A DNA stretch of 64,000 nucleotides from Chlorogloeopsis fritschii PCC 6912 (GTDB lineage Bacteria; Cyanobacteriota; Cyanobacteriia; Cyanobacteriales; Nostocaceae): the NCBI RefSeq assembly GCF_000317285.1, contig NZ_AJLN01000050.1, positions 1 to 64,000 on the forward strand, given 5' to 3'. The notes below the pieces were generated by a model that did not search any database, was not told where the DNA came from, and worked only from the letters and a program-made list of their open reading frames with translations. This document shows positions 51,666 to 61,360 of the stretch, one piece after another. A program made the translations under genes and the position numbers. Within the stretch, counting starts at the first letter, position 1. Every line of letters begins with the position of its first letter.

Positions 51666-51932
51666 TGTCTATGCCTCCTCTGAAAAGAGAATATGTATTA
51701 ATTGTTGAAATTTAGTTGAAAATAAACGCAACACGCAAAAAATCAATTAATTTTTTGTTCTTTGTTTGTAATTACAAAATCTGACAGTATTATTTGTACT
51801 TTTATTTTAGAAAATGTGTTCGCAATGCTTACAAAGGAGTCAAATAACTTTGCAATCCTTTGCGCTTTTTCATTCAAAAAAAGTTTTACAACTGTTTTTT
51901 CTTATTTAATTTAAATTAAGGAGCAGAATGTC

Positions 51933-52898
51933 TTAACCGAAGAATCTCTTTTCTCTAGCCCCTATTTTCAATTCAGAAGCGGCGTGTTGTGCACCTGGTG
52001 TATTGTGTTCTCTGTCAAAGCCCAGACGTAGGAGAATTTGCGGATAGCCTTGTTCATAAATCAAGTTGTTTAATTGAGTTCGCAGCGATGGTAATCTAAC
52101 CACTTGATTTAAAAATGATGCTGTTAACCCTACTGCTTGCCCTCGCAGTAGTATTCGCTCTAGAGCTTGCCCAGTGTTTAGCCAGTTGACTGGCAGATCG
52201 CTTTTTGTTCCCAGTACTGCAATTACAGGTGATTGAGTTACTAATTGACGGCTGATGTCAGGATAAAACCCTTGCGCCAACTCACAAGGAAAGTTTAAAT
52301 CTGTCATTTGCAAGTAATGACTACCGACAAGCCACTGCCTATCTAAGCTTTGTACTACTAATTCTGCGATCGCTTGACGGGCTGTATTACTCTTAACAAC
52401 ATATAACCATGTCCTCTCTTGTTCTGCATCTACTTTCAGCCATGAGAGTAGTGATTGAGGAACATTCCAGTCTTGGAATTTTTTGTGATTTATGTGTCGA
52501 TTGGGAATGGCATCAAATAGCATTTGCTCGTCAGCACTTGCAAGTATAGGCTCGCTGATTTGAATCTGGGCTAATACATCTGGGCGACTTGGATCGGGAA
52601 AAGTTTTAATTTCGTCTTTATAGCCGAAGTGACGCAAAGCAAGCCGGAGGTTAAACAATGCCATTCCACAACTAATTATTAATTCTCGATGATGAGGGTC
52701 AACTGTAGGTAAAGCATGGCTTAGATTGGCATAAAGAAAAATAGCTTCATTTACAACTTGAAACAACCAAGGTTGGGTATTAGAACAAGAAGAAGCTAAG
52801 AGTGTGTAATTTAATATAAAATTGAGTTTCTCAACAGTTGTGCCTGTTTTGGGAAATTCAATTTCTCGAATTTTTTGAGTATCCCATATTGCAGACAT
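51933..52898 (-). CDS. Acg-family FMN-binding nitroreductase-like protein
   Basis: A protein of 321 residues made of two nitroreductase-like halves. Visible family phrases: LLASSCSNTQPWLFQVV (residues 34-50), DPHHRELIISCGMALFNLRLA (residues 67-87), the AIPNRHINHKKFQ stretch, and GQALERILLRGQAVGLTASFLNQVV (about 244-268). Mycobacterial Acg proteins belong to the dormancy regulon and sequester FMN; a similar low-oxygen role is inferred. It lies directly upstream of the rogue psbA and downstream of a universal stress protein gene, all on the minus strand. Confidence 0.85.
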   Translation of the reverse strand: MSAIWDTQKIREIEFPKTGTTVEKLNFILNYTLLASSCSNTQPWLFQVVNEAIFLYANLSHALPTVDPHHRELIISCGMALFNLRLALRHFGYKDEIKTFPDPSRPDVLAQIQISEPILASADEQMLFDAIPNRHINHKKFQDWNVPQSLLSWLKVDAEQERTWLYVVKSNTARQAIAELVVQSLDRQWLVGSHYLQMTDLNFPCELAQGFYPDISRQLVTQSPVIAVLGTKSDLPVNWLNTGQALERILLRGQAVGLTASFLNQVVRLPSLRTQLNNLIYEQGYPQILLRLGFDREHNTPGAQHAASELKIGAREKRFFG

Positions 52899-52930
52899 AG
52901 GGATTACCTCTGATTAAACTTATTAACGGT

Positions 52931-53066
52931 TAGTGGTTTATCTAAATAGAATACCCTGCGGGAAGCCGTACCTACTTCTATCCGCTCCGCGTCTACCGCG
53001 TCCACAGAAGCCAGAAGCTAGAATATTCTGTATTCTGTATTCTTCTTCAATACTCCCCTGCTCCCC
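52931..53066. repeat. Dispersed repeat, short form (partner at 22487-22690)
   Basis: The first 56 bases are an exact inverted copy of 22635-22690. The rest matches the other end of that repeat imperfectly after an internal deletion of about 90 bp. Confidence 0.85.
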
Positions 53067-53557
53067 TATTGTGCGGCAAGTGGGCCTTGTACTGTCAAAA
53101 CTGAGCAAGGAGCGTGATGTAAAACATAATTACTGACACTGCCTAAGAACAACTCAGATAAGCCTCTACGACCTCGACGACCTACTATAATTAAGTCAGC
53201 TTGCCAATTTCGAGCTAATTCACAAATTACTCGCCCTGGTTCACCAAAATTTTGGCTAAATTCAGTTGCTACACCTTTTGCGATCGCTTGTTCGTAAAAT
53301 AATCTTAAAAACTCAATTCCTTCTTTTTTAAGTACTTCCCACTGACCCATATAGTAATTCATTGCTTCGGCTTGAAAAGTTGGGTAGAGGGTATTTGTTT
53401 GGAAAGCAATAGAACTTGGGGAACGCTCATCGAAAGGATCGAGAACGTGCAACAACATTAACTTTCCACCTATTTGTTGTGTCAAAGTTAAAGCTTCATC
53501 AAACACGTGCTGTCCAATAGCTGAATTGTCTATAGCAACTAAAATTTTTTGAAACAT
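53066..53557 (-). CDS. Universal stress protein (UspA family)
   Basis: A single-domain ATP-binding-type USP of 163 residues. It starts MFQKILVAIDNSAIGQHVF, contains KLMLLHVLDPF, and ends with the nucleotide loop GRRGRRGLSELFLGSVSNYV (G-2x-G-9x-G-S), then HAPCSVLTV. The intact loop suggests ATP binding. It lies between ppsA and the Acg-type gene, co-directional, which supports a stress or low-energy function for the group. ATG start. Confidence 0.92.
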   Translation of the reverse strand: MFQKILVAIDNSAIGQHVFDEALTLTQQIGGKLMLLHVLDPFDERSPSSIAFQTNTLYPTFQAEAMNYYMGQWEVLKKEGIEFLRLFYEQAIAKGVATEFSQNFGEPGRVICELARNWQADLIIVGRRGRRGLSELFLGSVSNYVLHHAPCSVLTVQGPLAAQ

Positions 53558-53662
53558 AGTATTAGTCCTTAGTTAGTAGTCATTTGTCCTTAGTCAATAG
53601 TTATTTGTCATTTGTTAGTAGTTAGTTGCTAATAGCTAATAGCTCATAGTTAATTATTTATT

Positions 53663-53697
53663 GCCATTAGCCATTAGCCATTAGCCATTAGCCATTA
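53663..53697. repeat. Five exact tandem copies of GCCATTA
   Basis: A 35-bp array. The last copy supplies the TAA stop codon of ppsA (minus strand). Other heptamer types precede it from about 53560. Confidence 0.92.
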
Positions 53698-56163
53698 ACT
53701 ATCTTGCTCTGTAGCAGCAATTTCTAAAAGAGTTTTCAGTACAGAGTCAGGATTGAGACTGATAGAGTCAATACCCTGTTTGACAAGAAAGCGGGCGAAT
53801 TCGGGGTAGTCACTCGGCGCTTGTCCGCAGATACCTATTTTGCGATGGTGTTGTTTGGCAGTTGCGATCGCTTGGGTGATAGTCCGCATTACTGCATCGT
53901 TACGCTCATCAAACAGATGAGCGACTAATTCAGAATCTCGATCCAATCCTAGCGTCAACTGTGTTAAATCGTTCGATCCAATCGAGAATCCATCAAATAC
54001 TTCGCTAAATTGATCTGCTAGTAAAACGTTACTGGGCAACTCGCACATTACGTAGACTAGCAAGTCATTTTCAGCGCGTACCAAACCATTTTTTGCCATT
54101 TCTGCCAAGACGCGCCTACCTTCTTCAGGAGTGCGGCAGAAGGGAACCATTAAAATTACATTGGTTAAGCCCATTTCGTTGCGAACTCGCTTCATAGCCT
54201 CACATTCGAGGGCAAAGCCTTCACGATAGCGTGGATCGTAGTAGCGAGAAGCACCACGCCAACCAATCATTGGGTTTTCTTCTTTGGGTTCAAATTGTTT
54301 ACCACCCAAAAGATTGGCATATTCGTTGCTCTTAAAGTCACTGAGGCGAACAATAACAGGCTTGGGATAAAACGCGGCGGCGATGATAGCAATACCTTGG
54401 GCTAACTTATCTACGAAGAATTCTGCTTTGTTTTCGTATTGAGCAGTCAATTCTGCAATTTTGTATTTGGCAAGTTCATCTTCTAATTCATCAAAATGAA
54501 GTAGTGCCAGGGGATGCGCCTTAATATGGTTGGCGATAATAAATTCCATTCGTGCCAGCCCAACTCCATCGTTGGGAATTGCTGCATAGCCGAATGCTTC
54601 TTCTGGGTTGCCCACGTTCATCATGATTTGAGTACGAGTGCGGGGCAATTGTTCTAAGGGTATTTCTTGCACTTCGTAGGGCAATAAGCCTTGGTAAACT
54701 TTTCCAGTTTCGCCTTCTGCACAACAAATGGTGATTTCTTGCCCTGTTTTGATCGTAGTGGTGGCATTACCACAACCAACAATAGCGGGTATTCCCAATT
54801 CTCTAGCAATAATTGCAGCGTGGCAGGTGCGCCCTCCAGAGTTAGTAACAATCGCACTCGCTTTTTTCATGATTGGTTCCCAGTCAGGATCGGTGCGGTT
54901 TGTCACTAGCACTTCTCCGGCTTGAAACTGATGAATTTGATGCACATCGAGAATAACTCTGGCTTTACCTTGTCCAATCATCTCTCCGACGCTGCGCCCA
55001 GTCACCAAAGGAGGAGGAGGGGGTAAATTCTCCTTGTTTCCTTGTCCGTTTACAAGGCGATACGTGCGCAAAACATTCTGCACTTTCTGAGACTGCACTG
55101 TTTCTGGGCGTGCTTGAACTATAAATAATTCATCAGTGATACCATCTTTCGCCCATTCGATATCCATTGGCGTGTAGACACCACGCACTTGCGAATAGTG
55201 TTCTTCTATAATGCAAGCCCATTGTGCTAGTTGTAAAATTTCTTGATTGTTGAGAGCAAATAGTTGCCTGTCGCTGGCTGCAACTGGGATATTTTTCGTT
55301 AATTTTGAGCCGCCCACATCATAGACCATTTTAATTTCTTTTGTACCTAAGCGCTTGGCTAAAATTGGGCGGAATCCTTGTTTGAGAGTGGGTTTAAATA
55401 CTAAATATTCATCTGGGTTAACTGCCCCTTGAACGACATTTTCACCCAAACCATAAGCGGCAGTAATTAAGGCAGCATCTTTGAAACCTGACTCGGTATC
55501 GATGGAGAACATCACACCAGAAGCTGCTAAGTCAGAACGCACCATTTTTTGTACGCCTACCGAAAGGGCGATGTTGAAGTGATCGAAGCCTTTGATTTGA
55601 CGGTAAGAAATAGCGCGATCGGTAAAAATGGAAGCAAAGCACTTGTGGCAAGCTTCTAGCACAGCTGCCAATCCGTGAACGTTTAGATAAGTTTCTTGTT
55701 GCCCAGCAAAGCTAGCATCTGGTAAATCTTCGGCGGTGGCACTAGAACGAACGGCAACATCAGTATCTGCACCATATTGCTGACAGAGATTTTGGTAAGC
55801 TTGGGCGATCGCTTGTTGTAATTCCTCTGGAAAGGATGTTTGCAGCATTAAATAACGGGCTTGTTTGCCTCGTTGGCGAAGATTATTAATATCTTCTACA
55901 TCTAAATCTGCAAAAATCTCACGCAATTTTGCTTCTAAACCTGCCACCTCAATGAAGTAGCGGTAAGCATAAGCAGTTGTAGCAAAGCCATCGGGAACTT
56001 TTACACCTTTGGGCTTTAGCTGTTGAATCATTTCTCCTAGAGAAGCATTTTTTCCACCAACTAGGGAAATATCTGCAATACCGACTTCAGTCAAAGGCAA
56101 CACCAAAGCTTTTTGTTTAGCTACTGTGCTAGCAGATTGTTGACTGAGAATTGTTTCTAGCAT
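53695..56163 (-). CDS. ppsA: Phosphoenolpyruvate synthase
   Basis: It converts pyruvate and ATP to PEP, AMP and phosphate. 822 residues: the N-terminal ATP-grasp domain (VGGKNASLGEMIQQL, VAVRSSATAEDLPDASFAGQQ), the swivelling phosphohistidine domain with catalytic His in GGRTCHAAIIARELGIPAIVG (about residues 445-465), and the C-terminal TIM barrel (NDGVGLARMEFIIANHIKAH, FSIGSNDLTQLTLGLDRDS, GICGQAPSDYP). All catalytic motifs are intact. It is the first gene of a co-directional series with a universal stress protein, Acg-type protein and rogue D1. In cyanobacteria PpsA works with pyruvate formed in dark metabolism. Confidence 0.95.
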   Translation of the reverse strand: MLETILSQQSASTVAKQKALVLPLTEVGIADISLVGGKNASLGEMIQQLKPKGVKVPDGFATTAYAYRYFIEVAGLEAKLREIFADLDVEDINNLRQRGKQARYLMLQTSFPEELQQAIAQAYQNLCQQYGADTDVAVRSSATAEDLPDASFAGQQETYLNVHGLAAVLEACHKCFASIFTDRAISYRQIKGFDHFNIALSVGVQKMVRSDLAASGVMFSIDTESGFKDAALITAAYGLGENVVQGAVNPDEYLVFKPTLKQGFRPILAKRLGTKEIKMVYDVGGSKLTKNIPVAASDRQLFALNNQEILQLAQWACIIEEHYSQVRGVYTPMDIEWAKDGITDELFIVQARPETVQSQKVQNVLRTYRLVNGQGNKENLPPPPPLVTGRSVGEMIGQGKARVILDVHQIHQFQAGEVLVTNRTDPDWEPIMKKASAIVTNSGGRTCHAAIIARELGIPAIVGCGNATTTIKTGQEITICCAEGETGKVYQGLLPYEVQEIPLEQLPRTRTQIMMNVGNPEEAFGYAAIPNDGVGLARMEFIIANHIKAHPLALLHFDELEDELAKYKIAELTAQYENKAEFFVDKLAQGIAIIAAAFYPKPVIVRLSDFKSNEYANLLGGKQFEPKEENPMIGWRGASRYYDPRYREGFALECEAMKRVRNEMGLTNVILMVPFCRTPEEGRRVLAEMAKNGLVRAENDLLVYVMCELPSNVLLADQFSEVFDGFSIGSNDLTQLTLGLDRDSELVAHLFDERNDAVMRTITQAIATAKQHHRKIGICGQAPSDYPEFARFLVKQGIDSISLNPDSVLKTLLEIAATEQDS

Positions 56164-56652
56164 GGTTGAGCTTCCTTACATAAAGCTACTTGACTGGGAA
56201 TTGCAGTGAGTAAATTTGCTCTGCTCGTCCCACACTTATGGTTATAGGAAGTTAATTTGAGGAACTTGTGAGGATAGTAAGACTGGGTACTGGGGATAGG
56301 TGACAGAGGCTAGAAAGAGGAGGGAGATAGGGAAGATGGGGAGAATAGGGAAGAATTTATTTATTACAGGAAGACGACGATTTCTTCCATCCTTTCTACG
56401 CATAGGAGGAATCATCGCCTCATTGTCTTGGTCATTAGCTAACGACTAATGATTCTTATTAAAGTAATTGCAATCATGAATATATAAATATATTAAGCAA
56501 ATTAGCAATATTTTAAATTACTCACAACTTCCTCACAATTGGTAATTATTATGAAAGCATAACCAACCAAATTAACATTCCATGAGGAATGATGAACTAA
56601 TAGTCAAGAATTGCAATTCTCACATTTAGGATCAAAATTTTTACAAAATATT
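56164..56652. other. Leader between ppsA and the zinc-finger gene
   Basis: No gene. A purine-rich low-complexity run (gaggctagaaagaggaggga and similar) lies at about 56300-56355, and TAATGA-type heptamers near 56440. It must contain the ppsA promoter. Confidence 0.5.
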
Positions 56653-56856
56653 ATGAATTACTGTCCTTGCTGTTCTAGTCCTCTGTTACTACATATACGT
56701 GGTTCTGAAACTTATTGGTTTTGCCGTCATTGCTGGCAAGAGATGCCACTACTAAGTAGAGAAAACTCTAGTTCTTTACCGAAGATTCTGATAGAAAAGC
56801 TAACGAGAAAGCTTCAAAACCCAACAAAGCCTCATGCTACACTTCCCGTAAGTTAA
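56653..56856 (+). CDS. Small zinc-finger protein common in cyanobacteria
   Basis: A protein of 67 residues with MNYCPCCSSPLLLHIRGSE and YWFCRHCWQEMP. Four cysteines in two CxxC pairs (residues 4-7 and about 24-27) form a zinc ribbon. The tail is basic and polar. Relatives are widespread short cyanobacterial proteins without assigned function. The ATG at 56653 puts the zinc motif at the N-terminus; an upstream in-frame start at 56611 adds 14 residues that are not zinc-related. Confidence 0.78.
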   Translation: MNYCPCCSSPLLLHIRGSETYWFCRHCWQEMPLLSRENSSSLPKILIEKLTRKLQNPTKPHATLPVS

Positions 56857-56988
56857 TAACTAAAATCAATACGAATATACATCACATCTTTGCTTATAAA
56901 GCCCTCGAAGTCATTCGAGGGCTTTACAAATTGATATTGCACTGCTACTAAGTAAATCAAAGCAAATAAGCTAAAAACACAGATTTCC

Positions 56989-57213
56989 TCAATCTTCAGA
57001 CCAGTCTTCACGACCAAGCAAATCAATAATCTTATCTCTGAGTAAAAATTCGTTTTTTTCGAGTTCAAGCTCTACACATATCCAATCACGACCAGGAATG
57101 TATTTACAAAGAGCGTATATGGGTTGGTTACGTTGAACAAGCCCCTTCTTAACCAATTGACGCGCTTCTTCTTTGATGACCTCTATATCGTATTTAACAG
57201 CAGTATCAAACAT
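56989..57213 (-). CDS. Small conserved-looking protein, unknown
   Basis: An acidic protein of 74 residues: YDIEVIKEEARQLVKKGLV (helix), then QPIYALCKYIPGRDWICVEL (beta pair) and an acidic C-terminal helix (DKIIDLLGREDWSED). No signal or membrane segment. The fold resembles small cyanobacterial DUF-type proteins of the 'DWxxVE.EL' kind. ATG start with a weak upstream site. Not recognised further. Confidence 0.6.
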   Translation of the reverse strand: MFDTAVKYDIEVIKEEARQLVKKGLVQRNQPIYALCKYIPGRDWICVELELEKNEFLLRDKIIDLLGREDWSED

Positions 57214-57655
57214 AACTATATATCCTTATATCTTGTATGGCAATTTAAAAGGGAAAACAGAGAACTCACAAGACGCTTTTGCGCTTGCTTATCCTCCAAG
57301 AAAACCTTTGGTGTACAGAAGCCACTACTCTACGATAAGTCGGACTGCATTCGTCTTAGTGTCTACCTGTAAAGTGCGGAGGCTTTCTCCGCTCAGAAGT
57401 TCGGAAGAACAAATAAAATATACTCGAACTGTATGTTTAACCTATCAAAAAAATGTGAGGAAATTGTGAAGATTATCAGTAACAAATCTCACTCCGCACG
57501 AGTTATACAATTGTGGATTATAGATTTAAGATTTTGAACTTGGAATCACTTTAGCGCATCTAGGTTGTATCAATACATCTGTTGCAATCATTTTTCCATT
57601 TGGTATTACTAATGAAAAGTATTAAATATTACTATAGAATTCATATTTCATTTTT

Positions 57656-58137
57656 GGGTGTTGCTGCTCCAAAGTATGAATTTGCCTTACGCGGAGGAGC
57701 AACTGCGGTGAAGCAGCCCCCAGAAAGATGGTTTCAGGCGTAGACGCAAAGTGGCTTACCGTAAGGGTAAGGGAACTGTTGTAGCTCGAAGGGCTTCCCA
57801 CAGGGTACCCGGAGGGTGGACGGTGAGTGCAGCCGCGTGCGGGGGTCTCCCCCCAACCCCAACGCCAGTCGCCACCCTCCGGGAAGCCGCTCTCCGAGCG
57901 TCTACAAGTCGGGAAACCCGCCCACGGCGCTGGCTCCTCCGTGGGGGGCCAAAGCCCCCCGTTGAGCGGACTGCCGTAGGGCGAAGCCCTTCTCGCAGAG
58001 TACCCGAAGGGGTTTCCCAGCATAAAGGAGCCAGCACGTTGTAGCGATCGGCGTCAAATGGCGTCCGCTCCAGTCGCAGAGAGTAAGAGTTTTAAATGCT
58101 TGATTTTTAAATTTCACACCTCAATTCAGCAACGCCC
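57656..58137. mobile_element. 482-bp GC-rich element with GGGYGTTGCTG ends
   Basis: The ends GGGTGTTGCTG and CAGCAACGCCC are inverted repeats with one mismatch, related to the ends of the MITE at 40029-40140. A 6-bp match ATTTTT flanks both sides. The interior is much more GC-rich than the surroundings and is packed with short repeat modules (GCGTCTAC, GGGAAGCC). It carries no recognisable transposase. Confidence 0.65.
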
Positions 58138-58487
58138 ATTTTTGAAATATACGTAGGGAATGCAAAAAGCGAGGACATAGCGTTACAAATAGAAGTCAGA
58201 GCAAAAGAAACCGCCACTATGAGTTCTCGCTTTATTACCGTTATGTTAGCAAAGCGTAACTCACCAAAGCCTTAAGGTACGTTATTCTATCCCAACACAA
58301 ACTCTTACTAAATGACCATTGACTGATGACGAATGACGACCTTAACTAGTTAACTTTATTTGTACCAACCTACTTATTTACCCTTACTAACAAAGCTGCT
58401 CAATTGATTGCGAGCATTTTAAAGAGACTTTATATCAATTGAAAATAAAGCGATGCGTCTTTTTGACTTAATTCTGAGGTAAGGTCT

Positions 58488-58513
58488 TTTGACCATATAG
58501 TTTGACCATATAG
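58488..58513. repeat. 13-bp tandem duplication (TTTGACCATATAG x2)
   Basis: Two exact adjacent copies, upstream of the SLH-fasciclin gene. It could be a tandem regulator site or a chance duplication. Confidence 0.7.
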
Positions 58514-58948
58514 TCTTAATAAGCTTGTTAACGCCCTTTATCTAGGATAACAAACAATTAGCTTCTAACAACCCTGGCTTTCGGTAGATATCTCGTCCTT
58601 GCTTTTGATAGATATTTTATAGACACACAAACAGGTATTATGTATAAGTGGAGCTTTTTTTACCAAAAAACCAAAAATATTGTACTTTTTTATTTCAAAT
58701 ACCTTCAACGCATATGAAAATAATAATTATAGATTATAGGTTTTAGATGTTTTATTTTAAAATTAAAATTAACGATTGAACTAACAATTTTTTTGTACGA
58801 GAGTTGAAATTGAGTTCTAAAGATAGATTTACAACATCTAAACCCAATTGATATCATTTCTAAGCAAAAAAGAATATCTTTTTTCTGTACTGAATCAAAA
58901 TAAAAGCCTGGTTGAAAAATAAACCTGCTTGTTTAGGAGTGAACGTTC

Positions 58949-60625
58949 ATGCGTAGTTTATTTAGTTTGTCATTGACAAGTACTGCCTTACTAGCTTTTG
59001 GAGCCAGTGCTACTCCAGTACTAATTTCTGCTCCAAGTTTGGCCCAAGTTCCCGCTCAAACTCCAGAGGAAGTTCCTGCTCCAGCTCCAGAGCAAGCTCC
59101 CGCACCAGCCCCAGAGCAAGCTCCCGCACCCGCAGCTATTAACTTTCCTGATGTGCAGGCAGATTACTGGGCGCTGCCATTTATTCAGGGTTTAGCTGCC
59201 AGAAATATAATTGCTGGTTTTCCTGATGGTACCTTTAGACCAGAGCAAGCTGTAACTAGGGCTGAGTTTGCAGCCATGATTCAAAAAGCTTTTAATCAAA
59301 GCTTGGTTCGGCAGCTACCCGCAGGTGGGTTTAGAGATGTTCCTGCTGGTTTTTGGGCTGCTTCTGCAATTCAAGAAGCCTATGAATCGGGCTTTATGGC
59401 AGGTTATCCCAATAACTTGTTTTTGCCAAATCAGCAAATTCCCAAAGTTCAGGCGATCGCTGCTTTAGCTAACGGACTAAATTTAACTCCCACCGACTCT
59501 CCACAAAATATTCTTGCTAGCAACTATACAGATGCCGGGCAGATCCCAGGCTACGCTATTAATCAAGTAGCAGCGGCAACTCAAGCAAATCTTGTCGTCA
59601 ATTATCCCGATATCAGAACACTCAGCCCAGATAGAGCTCTCACCCGCGCAGAAGCGGCAGCACATTTGTACCAAGCTTTAGTCAGACTAGGACAAGTGCC
59701 AGCCCTACCTACCAACGTCGCAGCTGCTAACTATATTGTGGGTGGCCCTGGTAGTACACAACAAGCCACAACCGATATTCTTTCCTTGGCTGAGTCTAGC
59801 AATAACTTTACAACCTTGCTTTCTTTAGTCAGAGCCGCAGGTTTAGAAGAGACTCTCAAACAACAAGGCCCTTATACCCTTTTTGCTCCAACCGATCAAG
59901 CATTTGCAGCCTTGCCTCCAGAAACTCTGCAAAGATTGCAGCAGCCCGAAAACAAAGAAACACTGCTCAGAGTTTTGAGATACCACGTTGTTCCCAATCA
60001 GGTAGCTCCAAACGAAATTACCTCTGGTGAACTGCAAACCCTAGAGGAAAGAACTGTCAACGTTAAAGTCGATCCTGCCAGCAATCAAGTTGCAGTAAAC
60101 GATGCAACAGTTCAAGCAAGCGTACAAGCAAGCAATGGCGTTGTTTACGCAGTTGACAGAGTACTCGTACCACCCAATGTTTCCCTAGCACCAGAAGATG
60201 ATGAAGATGCTCGTCCTCGTGGCAGAAATTATGTCGCGGTTGGTGGCAACATTGGTTTTGGTGGTAATACGGCTCTTGGTAGCGGCAACTTTGCGGTAAC
60301 CAGCAAATTTAGTGTATTCAACAACTTTTCTATTCGTCCAGGTGCAATTATCGGCGACGATACTGTCTTTTTAGTTCCCATCACTTACGACTTTGCCTTC
60401 CGAGGAGTAGACAATCCCGTTGGTGCTGGAAGTTTTCCTGTGTCTCCTTACATAGGTGCAGGTGTGTCAATTGGAACAGGTGATGATACTGATGTGGGTT
60501 TCCTACTCACTGGTGGCTTAGATTATCCTCTTAGCCGTCAATTTACAATCAACGCTGCTGTTAATGCCAGTTTTGTGGATGACACAGATGTAGGTCTTTT
60601 GCTAGGAATTGGCTATAACTTCTAA
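58949..60625 (+). CDS. SLH and fasciclin-domain envelope protein
   Basis: A protein of 558 residues. The signal peptide is cleaved near LAQ (about 34). A Pro/Ala/Glu linker with a short tandem repeat (PAPEQAPAPAPEQAP) follows. Three SLH motifs span about 68-245 (FPDVQADYWALPFIQGLAAR, FRDVPAGFWAASAIQEAYES, YTDAGQIPGYAINQ). A fasciclin domain lies at about 275-410 (FTTLLSLVRAAGLEETL, YTLFAPTDQAFAALP, VYAVDRVLVP). The C-terminal ~130 residues look like beta strands (NYVAVGGNIGFGGNTALGSG to the terminal GIGYNF), like an outer-membrane barrel. It probably links cell wall and outer membrane. AGGAGTG ribosome site. Confidence 0.87.
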   Translation: MRSLFSLSLTSTALLAFGASATPVLISAPSLAQVPAQTPEEVPAPAPEQAPAPAPEQAPAPAAINFPDVQADYWALPFIQGLAARNIIAGFPDGTFRPEQAVTRAEFAAMIQKAFNQSLVRQLPAGGFRDVPAGFWAASAIQEAYESGFMAGYPNNLFLPNQQIPKVQAIAALANGLNLTPTDSPQNILASNYTDAGQIPGYAINQVAAATQANLVVNYPDIRTLSPDRALTRAEAAAHLYQALVRLGQVPALPTNVAAANYIVGGPGSTQQATTDILSLAESSNNFTTLLSLVRAAGLEETLKQQGPYTLFAPTDQAFAALPPETLQRLQQPENKETLLRVLRYHVVPNQVAPNEITSGELQTLEERTVNVKVDPASNQVAVNDATVQASVQASNGVVYAVDRVLVPPNVSLAPEDDEDARPRGRNYVAVGGNIGFGGNTALGSGNFAVTSKFSVFNNFSIRPGAIIGDDTVFLVPITYDFAFRGVDNPVGAGSFPVSPYIGAGVSIGTGDDTDVGFLLTGGLDYPLSRQFTINAAVNASFVDDTDVGLLLGIGYNF

Positions 60626-60659
60626 TAGGGTACTGGGGATCGGGGACTAGGTACTAAGT

Positions 60660-60870
60660 ACTGGGAAAAAGGGGATAGGGTATCGGGAAGAAGAGGACAA
60701 GGTGACACCCAGAAGGAGTGAGGGTATGAAAGAGGGAAGGTACGAGGGTATTTACTCTTATTCTCTCGCTCCCACGCTCCCTCGCTCCCTCACTCTCCCC
60801 TGTTGCTCCTGTGCTCCCCTGCTTTTTGTCCTCTTTCTAGTCCCTAGCCCCTAGCCCCTAGTCCCTATTC
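60660..60870. repeat. Low-complexity and heptamer repeats (CCCTAGC type)
   Basis: Purine-rich and then pyrimidine-rich runs, including several CCCTAGY heptamers near 60839-60870. No gene. Confidence 0.7.
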
Positions 60871-60877
60871 CTAACGC

Positions 60878-61360
60878 TTATTTGCGAGCTGGCAGGAGAT
60901 TTTTATTAGCTAGATATTCGTAAATATCTTTGGGCTTAAGTTTGCACAAATCCTTTGCTAAGTCTTGAATTTGTAAATTTTTAGGTAGTAAAGGAGCAAC
61001 TACTTCTCGCAGAACTCCTAAAATATGCGGTTCTGCTATCAATAGCAATCTCTGGATACGCTTACTCTTATTGATGTTCACAATTTCATTAGCGATCGCC
61101 CCAGCAAAGCGTCGTTCAAACTCATTTATATGCTCTTGACGCCCATCATCATAGGCGTGGGCTTGGCTACCTTGTCCTTGATTGCGTCCAGTTTTGACAC
61201 TTGCCCAGAGTTCTTTACCCTGTAATTCTTTAACTGGATTGAATAAACTTTTATGTTCAACTAAATTGGGGCCAGATTCATATTCCGGTAATTCCGGCTG
61301 TTCTAAAGTCAAAAATCTTGCTCTGGTTCCATTGATGACAGCAACCAATACTTGATTCAT
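60878..61360 (-). CDS. Host-attachment-type (baeRF-like) protein
   Basis: A protein of 160 residues. The start VLVAVINGTRARFLTLEQPE and central FERRFAGAIANEIVNINKS, with IQRLLLIAEPHILGVLREVV, are typical of the 'host attachment protein' / bacterial archaeo-eukaryotic release factor (baeRF) family. The latter half is an RNase-H-like fold. The literal role in Agrobacterium attachment is uncertain; a ribosome-linked stress role has been suggested for baeRF proteins. ATG start. Convergent with the SLH protein gene. Confidence 0.82.
   Translation of the reverse strand: MNQVLVAVINGTRARFLTLEQPELPEYESGPNLVEHKSLFNPVKELQGKELWASVKTGRNQGQGSQAHAYDDGRQEHINEFERRFAGAIANEIVNINKSKRIQRLLLIAEPHILGVLREVVAPLLPKNLQIQDLAKDLCKLKPKDIYEYLANKNLLPARK

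Larger units (their letters stand above)
57214..58948. other. 1.7-kb intergenic region containing a GC-rich element
   Basis: No gene I can support. It holds the 482-bp element at 57656-58137, a 13-bp tandem repeat at 58488-58513, and an AT-rich leader (58600-58940) that ends in AGGAGTGAACG before the next gene. Open frames inside the GC-rich element are on all strands and are not credible. Confidence 0.6.

Noticed and set aside
57622-58117. Several long open frames in the GC-rich element on both strands
   Set aside because: They overlap each other in many frames, are rich in Arg/Pro/Gly, and follow from high GC and short repeat modules rather than coding.
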